Source of the DNA: Eubacteriales bacterium
GTDB taxonomy: Bacteria > Bacillota > Clostridia > Oscillospirales > Oscillospiraceae
NCBI GenBank assembly: GCA_030536515.1
Contig: JAUNPV010000002.1
Location: forward strand, 124,001 to 188,000
Direction: 5' to 3'
DNA length: 64,000 nucleotides
The notes beneath the pieces were generated by a model. That model was not told where the DNA came from. It saw nothing but the letters and a program-made list of their open reading frames with translations, and did no database searches. Both the position numbers and the translations under genes were made by a program. Below, one piece after another: positions 1 to 10,280 of this stretch; positions within the stretch are counted from its first letter, which is position 1, and the number at the start of each line of letters is the position of its first letter.

Positions 1-1930
<1,930 letters not shown>

Positions 1931-1944
<14 letters not shown>

Positions 1945-1968
1945 CCCCCCGAAGGAGGATATGCGCCG
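1931..1968 (-). promoter_or_regulatory. Inverted repeat over the yunB start
   Basis: CGGCGCATA (1931-1939) and TATGCGCCG (1960-1968) form a perfect 9-bp stem with a 20-nt loop. The loop contains the G-run that would serve as ribosome binding site, and the stem includes the ATG at 1938. It could act as a translation-limiting hairpin or be a weak pcrA 3' processing signal; there is no T-tract, so it is not a standard terminator. Confidence 0.45.
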
Positions 1969-2015
1969 GGGCACGGGAATATGAAACGGAATGTAAAACG
2001 GGCAGGCCCTTCCGC

Positions 2016-4391
2016 CTACAGCTTCTTCATATGGGCCGAGGCGGTTTTGGCCATGAGCTTTTTGGTGCCGATGTCGTCAAAGGCGATTTCCAGCAGTGCG
2101 TCGCCGCCCATTTTCATCACGGACAGGACCATGCCCCGTCCGAAAGCGGCGTGGAGGACCATGTCCCCCTGGTTCAGCTCCAGCACGGGAGCGGGGGCCG
2201 CCGGGGCGGCGGGGACGCTGTAGCGTCTGGGCTGGGGCCGGTGGAGGGACTGGGCCGGGCGTTGCTCCTGCCGGGGAATGTACTGGATGCCCTTGTTCAC
2301 AATGCATGACTCCGGAATCTCCCGCAGGAACCGGGAGGGCAGCGCCGCCGCAGTGCGGCCGTAAATCATGCGCTGCTTGGCATGGCAGATGGTGAGGGTC
2401 TGCTTGGCCCGGGTGATGCCCACGTAGCAGAGCCTGCGCTCCTCCTCCATCTCCTCGGCATCGCCGATGGCCCGCATTCCCGGGAACAGGCCGTCCTCAA
2501 AGCCCACCAGGAACACGTGGGGGAATTCCAGGCCCTTGGCCGAGTGCATGGTCATCATCACCACGGCGTCGTCCCCCTCGTTGTACTGCTCCAGGTCGGT
2601 GTACAGGGCAATTTCCTCCAGGAAGCCCGCCAGCGTGGGCTGCTCTGCATTCTGGGCATAGGAAAGAATGCTGGATTTTAATTCCCGGACGTTTTCCAGC
2701 CGGGTTTTGTTCTCCTCGGTGGGCTTGGCGTTCAGCATATCCACATAGCCTGTGCGGATGAGCAGCTCGTCGTAGAAATCCCCCAGGCTCATGCCGCCTT
2801 CCAGCAGCCCCGCCAGCTCCTCGATGAGGGCGGAGAACTGCATCAGCTTCAAGGCCTGCTTTTCAAGAGGCCCATAGGAATAGGGGTCGCAGACAATGGC
2901 GTAGCAGCTCTTGCCCTCAGCGTCGGCCATCCGCTGGACCAGCTCCTGGGCCTTGGCACCGATGCCCCGGGGGGGATTGTTGATAATCCGCTTCAAGCGC
3001 AGATCGTCGGCCCGGTTGTTGATGACGCACAGGTACGACAGCATATCCTTCACCTCCGCCCGGTCAAAGAAGCGGGTGCCGCCGATGACCCGGTAGGGAA
3101 TGCCGTTGCGCTTCATGGCAAATTCCAGGGCGTTGGACTGGGCGTTGGTCCGGTACAAAATGGCGTAGTCCTTGAAATTCTTCCCCTTGGACCCGGCGAT
3201 AATCTGACCGGCCACGAAATTGGCCTCGCTGTTCTCGTCCTGGCCCTCGTAGACCACAATAGGGTCGCCCTGGCCGTTGGCGGTCCACAGGCGCTTGCCC
3301 TTGCGGCCCAGGTTGTGGGAGATGACGGCGTTGGCGGCGTTCAGAATCACCTCGGTGGAGCGGTAGTTCTGCTCCAAACGGATGGTCCGGGCCCCCCGGA
3401 ACTGCTTTTCAAAGTTCAGAATGTTCTCAATGGTGGCTCCCCGGAAGCGGTAGATGCTCTGGTCGTCGTCGCCCACCACGCAGATGTTTTCATAGCCCCC
3501 GGCCAGCAGGGATGTCAGCAGGTACTGCATATGGTTGGTGTCCTGGTACTCGTCCACCATCACATAGCGGAATTTCCGCTGGTAGTAGGTACGGACATCC
3601 TCGTTCTGCTGCAGCAGCTGGACGGTGACGTAGATGATATCGTCAAAGTCCAGGGCGTTGTTGTCAAACAGCCGCTGCTGGTATTTGACGTAGCACTTGG
3701 CGATGTGCAGCGCCCGGAGGTCGTTCTGCCCCTCAGCCCGGTCCAGCATCTGCTGGGGGGAGATCATCTGGTCCTTCTCCCGGCTGATTGCCGCCAGGAC
3801 ATACCGGGCCGGGAAGGTCTTGTCATCCAGGCCCATATCCTTGATAATTTCCTTCATAATGCGCTCGGAATCGGCGGAATCGTAAATGGTGAAGCTGCGG
3901 CTGTAGCCCATCCGCTCGATGTCCCGCCGGAGAATCCGGCAGCAGGCGGCGTGGAAGGTCATGGCCCAGATATCCTGGGCTCCCGGGCCCAGGAGGGTGG
4001 AGAGCCGGTCCTTCAGCTCGTTGGCGGCCTTGTTGGTGAAGGTAATGGCGATGATGCTCCAGGGCACCGCCGGGTCCTGGGCGCACAGGGCCTCGGCCCG
4101 GCGAAGGTCCTCATCCAAGGGGTCCTCCCCCAGCTGCTCCAGAAATTCCACATCCGCCTCGGTGACGGTGCCGGGAATCTCCCGGCTGTCGCTGGCCCGG
4201 CCGAAGCGCATGATGTTGGCAATGCGGTTGATGAGCACGGTGGTTTTGCCGCTTCCGGCGCCGGCCAGCAGCAGCAGAGGCCCCTGGGTGGTCAGCACCG
4301 CCTCCTGCTGCATGGGGTTCAGATTGGCAAACTGCCCGGCAATGAACTGCTTCCGGGCATCAAGAAATCGGGTTTCAAGCTGCTTTAACAT
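2016..4391 (-). CDS. pcrA: ATP-dependent DNA helicase PcrA/UvrD family
   Basis: A 791-residue superfamily 1A 3'-5' helicase used in repair, rolling-circle replication and removal of RecA filaments. Walker A GAGSGKT is at residues 44-50, AITFTNKAA follows as motif Ia, the Walker B/DEYQDTN motif is near residue 290, GDDDQSIYRFRGA is motif III, and VMMTMHSAKGLEF plus GITRAK mark motifs V-VI. The C-terminal ~50 residues (GDMVLHAAFGRG...) form the Tudor-like domain typical of PcrA and known to contact RNA polymerase. The start is ATG 4391 with AGGTG just upstream rather than the upstream GTG. It heads a minus-strand group with yunB and ligA, the usual pcrA-ligA neighbourhood in Firmicutes. Confidence 0.96.
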   Translation of the reverse strand: MLKQLETRFLDARKQFIAGQFANLNPMQQEAVLTTQGPLLLLAGAGSGKTTVLINRIANIMRFGRASDSREIPGTVTEADVEFLEQLGEDPLDEDLRRAEALCAQDPAVPWSIIAITFTNKAANELKDRLSTLLGPGAQDIWAMTFHAACCRILRRDIERMGYSRSFTIYDSADSERIMKEIIKDMGLDDKTFPARYVLAAISREKDQMISPQQMLDRAEGQNDLRALHIAKCYVKYQQRLFDNNALDFDDIIYVTVQLLQQNEDVRTYYQRKFRYVMVDEYQDTNHMQYLLTSLLAGGYENICVVGDDDQSIYRFRGATIENILNFEKQFRGARTIRLEQNYRSTEVILNAANAVISHNLGRKGKRLWTANGQGDPIVVYEGQDENSEANFVAGQIIAGSKGKNFKDYAILYRTNAQSNALEFAMKRNGIPYRVIGGTRFFDRAEVKDMLSYLCVINNRADDLRLKRIINNPPRGIGAKAQELVQRMADAEGKSCYAIVCDPYSYGPLEKQALKLMQFSALIEELAGLLEGGMSLGDFYDELLIRTGYVDMLNAKPTEENKTRLENVRELKSSILSYAQNAEQPTLAGFLEEIALYTDLEQYNEGDDAVVMMTMHSAKGLEFPHVFLVGFEDGLFPGMRAIGDAEEMEEERRLCYVGITRAKQTLTICHAKQRMIYGRTAAALPSRFLREIPESCIVNKGIQYIPRQEQRPAQSLHRPQPRRYSVPAAPAAPAPVLELNQGDMVLHAAFGRGMVLSVMKMGGDALLEIAFDDIGTKKLMAKTASAHMKKL

Positions 4392-4477
4392 AGTCACACC
4401 TGTCCATTTTTTTGATGTGTCTATTTTACCGCATTTTTGTCAAAAGGTAAAGGCCCAATATTTCAGCAGCAACTATA

Positions 4478-4690
4478 ATACCTTCCCCCGGGGGGAAGGT
4501 GGCACGCCGTAGGCGTGACGGATGAGGAATGCGGGCGGCAAGGCTGGATGATAGAAATGTTGGTGCCTGCTGAACGGTAAACGATACCCAGCAGCAAGCA
4601 CGAACTAATACCGCAGTTAAGGTTACTGCCCGCATTCCTCATCCGCCCCAGTGTGCGCACTGGGGCACCTTCCCCCCCGGGGGAAGGTAT
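4478..4690. repeat. MITE-like inverted-repeat element, 213 bp
   Basis: Non-coding stretch between sigF and pcrA. Its ends are inverted copies of each other: ATACCTTCCCCCGGGGGG at the left and its complement at the right, each itself a small palindrome. Inside them, GGATGAGGAATGCGGGC (4519-4535) pairs with GCCCGCATTCCTCATCC (4628-4644). The middle (about 90 bp) has no open frame. The layout is that of a non-autonomous miniature element or a dispersed palindromic repeat. Similar GGAAGGTGGC...GGATGAGG repeats are, as far as I recall, frequent in gut Clostridia genomes. No clear target duplication beyond TA is visible. Confidence 0.75.
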
Positions 4691-4719
4691 TTAGGGTGCG
4701 GAAGGCTTTTGTCGGGTGC

Positions 4720-5424
4720 CTATTTCATCAGCTCCTTCAGCATTCCCAGGGCCTTTTTTTCGATTCTGGATACCTGGACCTGGCTGACGTTCAGAATTTT
4801 TGCTACCCTTGCCTGGGTCAGGGCGTGGAAGTAGCGCAGCTGGATAACCGATTTTTCCCGGTCCGGCAGGGCCTCGATGGCCTGGCGGAGGGCTATTTTT
4901 TCCACCAATCGCTCCTCTGACTCCGTGTCCGTCAGAATGTTTTCCAGGGTGAAGCCCTCCTCGCCGGTCTGGCGCTGGATGGACTCGGTGGCGGCGGTGG
5001 CGGTCTCCGCCAGGGCGATTTCCTCCGGGGAAAGGCCGGTCTGGCGGGATATCTCCCCCACCGTCGGCTCCCGGCCCAGGGCCGAGGTCAGGCGGCTGCG
5101 GGCGGCCTTGATGGCGGCGGACTGCTCCTTCAGGCTCCGGGACACCTTCACGGTCCCGTCGTCCCGGAGAAACCGGCGAATCTCTCCGGCAATTTTCGGC
5201 ACGGCGTAGGTGGAAAACTGGGTGCCGTAGGCCAAATCGAAGCCCTCCACCGCTTTCAGAAAGCCCAGGCTCCCCAGCTGATACAGGTCGTCCGGCTCCG
5301 TGCCACGGCCGATGAAGCGGCGGGCCACCGCCCAAATAAGGCCGGTGTTCTCCTCCACCAGGGTGTCCAGCGCCTCCCGGCTTCCCGCCTGGGCGGCGGC
5401 GATTTGCTCCTCCAGGCGGCTCAT
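4720..5424 (-). CDS. sigF: RNA polymerase sigma-F factor (SpoIIAC)
   Basis: A 234-residue sigma-70-family factor that directs early forespore transcription. Region 2 is clear (DLYQLGSLGFLKAVEGFDL, FSTYAVPKIAGEIRRFLRDDG), region 3 covers about residues 100-150, and region 4 ends with the helix-turn-helix ARVAKILNVSQVQVSRIEKKAL. Assignment to sigma F rather than sigma G rests on position: it is the third gene of spoIIAA-spoIIAB-sigF. It overlaps spoIIAB by ATGA, implying translational coupling and fixed stoichiometry with its inhibitor. The 213-bp repeat element follows immediately downstream. Confidence 0.95.
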   Translation of the reverse strand: MSRLEEQIAAAQAGSREALDTLVEENTGLIWAVARRFIGRGTEPDDLYQLGSLGFLKAVEGFDLAYGTQFSTYAVPKIAGEIRRFLRDDGTVKVSRSLKEQSAAIKAARSRLTSALGREPTVGEISRQTGLSPEEIALAETATAATESIQRQTGEEGFTLENILTDTESEERLVEKIALRQAIEALPDREKSVIQLRYFHALTQARVAKILNVSQVQVSRIEKKALGMLKELMK

Positions 5425-5852
5425 TGGCGCATTTTCAGCTTCCGGCGCATATGCACCGTGGTGCCCTTCCCGGCTTTGGAGGTAATCTCCAGCTGGGTCA
5501 TGAAGCTCTCCATGATGGTAAAGCCCATGCCGCTGCGGTCCGAGCCGCCGGTGGTGAAGGCGGGCCGCCGGGCCTGGTCGATATCCGGGATGCCCACCCC
5601 CCGGTCCTTCACCACGATGTCCAGCACATTGTCCTTGAGAATGCGGCAGCGCAGGGTAATGGGGCCAATCTCCTGGGGATAGGCGTGAACGATGCAGTTG
5701 GTCACCGCCTCGGACACTGCCGTGCGGATATCCCCCAGCTCCTCCAGGGTGGGGTCCATCTGGGCGGCGAAGCAGGCCACCGCCGACCGGGCGAAGGCCT
5801 CGTTGCTGGATTTGCTGGGAAAATCCAAAATCATGTAGTTTTCAAATTTCAT
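5421..5852 (-). CDS. spoIIAB: Anti-sigma F factor and serine kinase SpoIIAB
   Basis: A 143-residue GHKL-fold protein that binds and inhibits sigma F and phosphorylates SpoIIAA. The ATP-binding boxes are visible: the N box ELGDIRTAVSEAVTNCIVHAY (split by one residue here), the G1 box VKDRGVGIPD, and the G2 region GSDRSGMGFTIM. Length equals that of the Bacillus protein. Both ends overlap neighbours by ATGA (with spoIIAA at 5849-5852 and sigF at 5421-5424), so the three genes are translated as a coupled unit. Confidence 0.97.
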   Translation of the reverse strand: MKFENYMILDFPSKSSNEAFARSAVACFAAQMDPTLEELGDIRTAVSEAVTNCIVHAYPQEIGPITLRCRILKDNVLDIVVKDRGVGIPDIDQARRPAFTTGGSDRSGMGFTIMESFMTQLEITSKAGKGTTVHMRRKLKMRQ

Positions 5853-6166
5853 GAGACTGCCTCCCTGATTTGAACCAATTTGTCAATGCCCGAGGCACGG
5901 AACACCCGCATGGGCTGGGGCGCAATGCCGGTCAGCAGCAGTTGGCCCTCGATTTGGGCCATGGAGCGCAGGGCGTTGATGACCACGGCAATGCCCGAGG
6001 AATCCACGAAGGTCACCTCCCGAAAATCCAAAATGCAGAGCTCCGGGGTGTAGGCCTCAATCTTGGCGGCAATGGCCTGGATATAGGCCTTGGCCCGGTG
6101 ATGGTCAATCTCCCCGGTGAGGGCCACCGTCAGCCGCCCCTCCTCCAAAAAGCTGGTAAAGTGCAT
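5849..6166 (-). CDS. spoIIAA: Anti-anti-sigma F factor SpoIIAA
   Basis: A 105-residue STAS-domain protein. When unphosphorylated it displaces sigma F from SpoIIAB in the forespore. The phosphorylation site is the motif VDSSGIAV with the serine at about residue 56-57, in the expected place after the central beta strand. The start at 6166 has an ideal AGGAGG seven bases upstream. It is the first gene of spoIIA; its short leader contains a strong 14-bp hairpin (6203-6238), so its promoter position is not obvious. Confidence 0.96.
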   Translation of the reverse strand: MHFTSFLEEGRLTVALTGEIDHHRAKAYIQAIAAKIEAYTPELCILDFREVTFVDSSGIAVVINALRSMAQIEGQLLLTGIAPQPMRVFRASGIDKLVQIREAVS

Positions 6167-6202
6167 AAGCTACCTCCTAGGTTTGTTTTTCTAACATTAT
6201 AA

Positions 6203-6238
6203 AATCCCGATTCCGAATTTACAGTCGGAATCGGGATT
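6203..6238 (-). terminator. 14-bp hairpin in the spoIIA leader
   Basis: AATCCCGATTCCGA and its exact complement enclose an 8-nt loop. Reading toward spoIIAA the stem is followed by TTTTATAATG. It sits only about 37 bases before the spoIIAA start, so it is either an upstream terminator insulating the operon, an attenuator, or a 5' stabilising hairpin. Confidence 0.55.
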
Positions 6239-6271
6239 ATCTGTGAAATTGTATCCGCGGGAATATAAAAA

Positions 6272-6346
6272 AAGATACATCCTTGGACGGTGTTGGACGC
6301 GGAATGAATCCCGTGAGTTCCAACGGTGCCTCATCAGATGTATCTT
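6272..6346 (-). terminator. Branched terminator after the MBL-fold gene
   Basis: On the minus strand AAGATACATC (6346-6337 side) pairs with GATGTATCTT (6281-6272 side), followed directly by seven Ts. Unlike a simple terminator, the 55-nt interior is itself structured: GTTGGA/TCCAAC (6-bp) encloses a smaller CGG...CCG hairpin. It terminates the gene ending at 6377. The interior does not match a riboswitch class I recognise. Confidence 0.6.
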
Positions 6347-6376
6347 AAAATAGAGTATCACAGACCAAAGGCGTTG

Positions 6377-6937
6377 TCAAGAAAGCCGAAAGTATTTTTT
6401 CAATTCTTCCAGCAGAAACGCCTTTTCAAAGACAGGGCTGCCCTCCTGGTGACTGACAACAAAGTATTTTGTGTCCAGCTTTTCCAGGACCTCCAGCATG
6501 GCCCGGGTGGCGTGTCGGTCATAGTCCGGCCTTGTGAAATACAGGTCTGCCAGCAGGGTATATTCGTTGTTGACCGTCAAAATCAGGCTTCCAGGGGTGT
6601 GGGGCGACGGGCAGGACTGAATGTCCAGCTTCACCCCGTCACGGATGGTCAGGTGGTCCGTCACTACGGTTCCCTTCCCCAGCTTTTCAAAGGTGCAATC
6701 TCCCACATAGAGGTTTTTGTATGTCAGTCTGTCCAAATTCTCCGTATGGTCTTTGTGAAAATGAGAGAGAACAACCGTCTTTTCCCCGGGCAGCTCTGAA
6801 AGCAGCTGAAAGGCCTCCGCTTTGCGGCCCACATCGAAAAGATAGGTCTGCTTCTCCCCTGTTATCACAAACACATCCGCCGAAAGAGGCTCGGAGGCGG
6901 CGGGAAGGTAATGAAGATACTCGGTGATTTTCTTCAT
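6377..6937 (-). CDS. MBL-fold metallohydrolase
   Basis: A 186-residue metallo-beta-lactamase-fold protein. The zinc-binding motif HFHKDH is near residue 66, preceded by the strand TYLFDVG; further ligands are suggested by H...TPGS near residue 115, the aspartate of LLADLYF, and VSHQEG near the C-terminus. The substrate cannot be told. ATG 6937 is used because GGAAGG lies just upstream, inside the end of the preceding gene, which stops two bases before this start; the two are therefore translationally coupled. Confidence 0.8.
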   Translation of the reverse strand: MKKITEYLHYLPAASEPLSADVFVITGEKQTYLFDVGRKAEAFQLLSELPGEKTVVLSHFHKDHTENLDRLTYKNLYVGDCTFEKLGKGTVVTDHLTIRDGVKLDIQSCPSPHTPGSLILTVNNEYTLLADLYFTRPDYDRHATRAMLEVLEKLDTKYFVVSHQEGSPVFEKAFLLEELKKYFRLS

Positions 6938-6939
6938 GG

Positions 6940-7284
6940 CTACCTTCCCTTCCGCAGCAGATACCATGCGCCCAGCAGCATGGCGGTGCCGGACGTTTCG
7001 CCGATGAATGTCACCAGGGACAATCCTTCAATCTCCCCATCCAGGAACAAAACCAGGGGGAACAGCACCGCCACCACGCCGAATACCAGCAGAATCACCG
7101 GAATATGATGCCCCTTCCTCAGAATTCCCAAATGGTAAATGCCCCGCATCACCAGCAGAAACCCACCGGCCAGCCCCAGAAAGCTGAGCCCCGGCGCATC
7201 GTCCAGGTCACCCAGCGTAAACAGCGCAAGCGCAAGCAGATTTCCCAGCAGCATCCACATGGAAGCCCTTATATTCACGGTCAT
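6940..7284 (-). CDS. Small membrane protein of unknown function
   Basis: A 114-residue protein with about four hydrophobic helices (MWMLLGNLLALALFTLG; LSFLGLAGGFLLVM; IPVILLVFGVVAVLFPLVLFL; TSGTAMLLGAWYLL). I do not recognise the family. The start is ATG 7284 or a GTG three codons on; AAAGGAG lies immediately upstream. It is coupled to the MBL-fold gene that follows two bases after its stop, suggesting a shared function, but nothing identifies it. Confidence 0.65.
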   Translation of the reverse strand: MTVNIRASMWMLLGNLLALALFTLGDLDDAPGLSFLGLAGGFLLVMRGIYHLGILRKGHHIPVILLVFGVVAVLFPLVLFLDGEIEGLSLVTFIGETSGTAMLLGAWYLLRKGR

Positions 7285-7355
7285 CACTCCTTTACATCGG
7301 ACGCTCCTGTGAATCCGAGGCAGCGCAGGCCGCCTCAGATTCACAGATAAAACAC

Positions 7356-9995
7356 TTATCCCAGCTTCTGCATGGCGGCCAGGCTTTCCTCCAGGCTGAG
7401 AATCAGGGCCTTGGCCTTCTGGGCCTTCTCCCGCTCGGCATTCACCACGGCCTCGGGAGCACGGGTGGTGAACTCTTTGTTAGAGAGCTTCCCTTCGATG
7501 GTGGACAGGTTCTTTCTGGCCTTGTCCAGCTCCTTGGTAATGCGCTCCAGCTCCTTCTGGACGTCCACCAGCTGGCCCAGGGGGATATAGAGCTTGGCAT
7601 CGGCGGTGGCGCAGGTGACCATGCCGTCCAGGCTGGGCTCGCTGTCCAGCAGCGTCACGGAGTCGGCATAGGCCAGCCGCTGGATGAAGCCCTCGCCCTC
7701 GGTGAACACCTGGGGGTTGGAGGTCAGCACATACAGGGCCGCCTTCTTGGAGGGGGGCACGTTCATCTCGGTCCGGCGGGCACGGATGGAGCGGATGGCC
7801 GCCATAACGGACTCCATGTGGGACTCCTCAGCCTTGAAATTCAGCTCCTCCCGGTATTCGGGCCACTTGGCCACAATCAGGGCCTGGCCCTCGTGGGGCA
7901 GGCTCTGCCAGATTTCCTCGGTGATGAAGGGCATAAAGGGATGCAGCAGCCGCAGCACCTGGTCCAGCACGTACACCAGCACGGCAAGGGCGGTGTCCTT
8001 GCGCACAGGGTCCTCGGCATACAGCCGGGCCTTGGTCAGCTCGATATACCAGTCGCAGTAGGTGTCCCAGATGAAGTCGTAGACCTTCTGGACGGCCACG
8101 CCCAGCTCATAGTGCTCCAGATTCTCGGTAACCTCGGAAATCAGAGTATTCAGCTTGGAAAGGACCCACTTGTCGGCAATTTCCAGCCTGGAAAGTTCGG
8201 GCAGGGCATTTTTTGCATCCTCGCTCAGGTTCATCATCACGTAGCGGGAGGCATTCCAGAGCTTGTTGGCAAAGTTGCGCATGGCCTCGCAGTGCTCCAC
8301 GTAGAAGCGCATATCGTTTCCGGGGGAGTTGCCGGTGACCATGTTCATCCGCAGGGCATCGCAGCCGTACTTGTCAATCATTTCCAGAGGGTCAATGCCG
8401 TTGCCCAGGGATTTGCTCATCTTCCGGCCCAGGTTGTCCCGGACCAGGCCGTGAATCAGCACCGTGTCAAAGGGGGCCTTGCCGGTGTGTTCCAGACCGG
8501 ACACAATCATGCGGGACACCCAGAAGGTGATGATGTCATAGCCGGTGACCAGGACGCTGGTGGGATAGAAGTAGTCCAGGTCCGGGGTCTTGTCGGGCCA
8601 GCCCAGGGTCTCGAAGGGCCACAGGGCGGAGGAGAACCAGGTATCCAGCACATCGGGGTCCCTCTCAATATTGGCGCTGCCGCACTTCTCGCAGACGTGA
8701 GCATCCTCACGGGAGCAGGTCATGTGGCCGCAGTCGGCGCAGTACCACACGGGAATCTGATGGCCCCACCACAGCTGACGGGAAATGCACCAGTCCCGGA
8801 TGTTGGACATCCAGTTCATATAGTTCTTTGTGAAGCGCTCGGGAACAAACTTGGTCTCGCCGTCATTGACAGAGCGGATGGCCTCGTCGGCAAGCTCCTT
8901 CATCTTCACGAACCACTGGGCGGAGATGATAGGCTCCACATCCCGGTGGCAGCGGTAGCAGGTGCCCACGCTGTGGGAGTAGTCCTCCACCTTCACAAGA
9001 TAGCCGCCCTCCTCCAGGTCGGCAACAATGGCCTTCCGGGCGTCGTAGCGGTCCATGCCCTCATACTTGCCGCCCAGGGCATTGACCTTGCCCTCGTCAT
9101 CCAGCACCCGGATGACCTCCAGGTTGTGCCGCAGACCCACTTCAAAGTCGTTGGGGTCGTGGGCGGGGGTCATTTTCACGCAGCCGGTGCCGAATTCCAT
9201 TTCGGCGTAATCGTCGGCCACGACGGGAATTTCCTTGTTCATCAGAGGCAGAATCACGGTCTTGCCCACGATATCCTTGTACCGCTCGTCGGCGGGGTTC
9301 ACGCACACGCCGGAGTCGCCCAGCATGGTCTCGGGCCGGGTGGTGGCAACCACCACTTCGCCGGAGCCGTCGGCCAGGGGGTAGCGGATGTGCCACAGGT
9401 GGCCGGGCTTGTCCACATACTCCACCTCGGCGTCGGACAGGGCGGTGACGCAGTGGGGGCACCAGTTGATGATGCGGCTGCCCTTGTAAATCAGGCCCTT
9501 TTCATACAGGGAGACAAAGACCTCCCGGACGGCCTTGGAGCAGCCCTCATCCATGGTAAACCGTGCCCGGTCCCAGTCGCAGGAAGCGCCCAGTTTCTTC
9601 TGCTGCTCGACGATGCGGTTGCCGTACTTATGCTTCCAGTCCCACACCCGCTCCAGGAATTTCTCCCGGCCCAGGTCATACCGGGTCAGGCCCTCCTTGC
9701 GAAGCTCCTCCTCCACCTTGATCTGGGTGGCGATGCCGGCATGGTCCACGCCGGGAATCCACAGGGCGTTGTAGCCCTGCATCCGCTTGAAGCGAATCAG
9801 GGTATCCTGCAAGGTTGCATCCATTGCGTGGCCCATGTGCAGCTGGCCGGTGACGTTGGGGGGCGGCATGACGATGGTGAAGGGCTTTTTGCTCTCGTCC
9901 GCCGAGGCGTGGAAGTAGCCCCCCTCCTGCCACATCTGATAAATCTGAGACTCAACCTGCTGTGGCTCATAGACCTTTGGTAATTCTCTTGCCAT
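7356..9995 (-). CDS. valS: Valyl-tRNA synthetase
   Basis: An 879-residue class I synthetase that charges tRNA-Val. The signature HMGH (HIGH) follows PPPNVTGQL near residue 45, the CP1 editing domain lies in the middle (TTRPETMLGD), KMSKS occurs in GRKMSKSLGNGIDP, the anticodon-binding domain follows, and the C-terminal coiled coil (ELERITKELDKARKNLS) is present. A cysteine-rich insertion (YCADCGH...CEKCGS) is usual for the bacterial enzyme. Start ATG 9995 has AAAGGAG at the right distance; the open frame upstream is the T-box leader, not coding. Expression should respond to uncharged tRNA-Val through that leader. Confidence 0.97.
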   Translation of the reverse strand: MARELPKVYEPQQVESQIYQMWQEGGYFHASADESKKPFTIVMPPPNVTGQLHMGHAMDATLQDTLIRFKRMQGYNALWIPGVDHAGIATQIKVEEELRKEGLTRYDLGREKFLERVWDWKHKYGNRIVEQQKKLGASCDWDRARFTMDEGCSKAVREVFVSLYEKGLIYKGSRIINWCPHCVTALSDAEVEYVDKPGHLWHIRYPLADGSGEVVVATTRPETMLGDSGVCVNPADERYKDIVGKTVILPLMNKEIPVVADDYAEMEFGTGCVKMTPAHDPNDFEVGLRHNLEVIRVLDDEGKVNALGGKYEGMDRYDARKAIVADLEEGGYLVKVEDYSHSVGTCYRCHRDVEPIISAQWFVKMKELADEAIRSVNDGETKFVPERFTKNYMNWMSNIRDWCISRQLWWGHQIPVWYCADCGHMTCSREDAHVCEKCGSANIERDPDVLDTWFSSALWPFETLGWPDKTPDLDYFYPTSVLVTGYDIITFWVSRMIVSGLEHTGKAPFDTVLIHGLVRDNLGRKMSKSLGNGIDPLEMIDKYGCDALRMNMVTGNSPGNDMRFYVEHCEAMRNFANKLWNASRYVMMNLSEDAKNALPELSRLEIADKWVLSKLNTLISEVTENLEHYELGVAVQKVYDFIWDTYCDWYIELTKARLYAEDPVRKDTALAVLVYVLDQVLRLLHPFMPFITEEIWQSLPHEGQALIVAKWPEYREELNFKAEESHMESVMAAIRSIRARRTEMNVPPSKKAALYVLTSNPQVFTEGEGFIQRLAYADSVTLLDSEPSLDGMVTCATADAKLYIPLGQLVDVQKELERITKELDKARKNLSTIEGKLSNKEFTTRAPEAVVNAEREKAQKAKALILSLEESLAAMQKLG

Positions 9996-10011
9996 AAAAA
10001 CACTCCTTTTT

Positions 10012-10258
10012 GATGAAAAAACGCCCCGAGTCCAAAGACTCAGGGCGAAAAGACTTTCCGCGGTACCACCTGAATTCCCGAAAACCGGGCACTCAAAGCA
10101 CCGTAACGGGGCGCATCCGTATGAGCCTACTGCCTGGTTCAGCCCATCCGCTCCGGGACGACAGACCCTCCACGCCCTGAGCACTCACACCACCCGTGCC
10201 CTCTCTGAAAAGACGTCCTGGAGGGAAACTTCCCTTCTGTGCGTTTTACACCGTTAAG
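10012..10258 (-). ncRNA. T-box leader of valS
   Basis: Reading the minus strand, the leader has the AGAGAG motif near 10206-10201, a long stem I, the invariant T-box core GGTGGTACCGCGG (10070-10058) and a terminator CGCCCTGAGTC-TTTG-GACTCGGGGCG followed by six Ts (10047-10016). The core competes with the terminator by pairing to the tRNA 3' end. A GTA triplet at 10130-10128, in GAACCAGGCA-GTA, is the likely valine specifier, agreeing with the downstream gene; the exact specifier assignment is inferred from position. Confidence 0.93.
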
Positions 10259-10280
10259 GTAACATATAACGATAAATATG

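Noticed and set aside
6270-6350. Possible hammerhead ribozyme (CTGATGAG on the minus strand)
   Set aside because: The required GAAA box and stem III junction are missing (GGAAC instead); the stem plus T-run fits a terminator better.
7818-9983. 721-codon open frame opposite valS
   Set aside because: Lies antisense to a full-length valyl-tRNA synthetase; low-complexity G/V/H-rich product typical of the shadow frame of a GC-rich gene, with no ribosome binding site.
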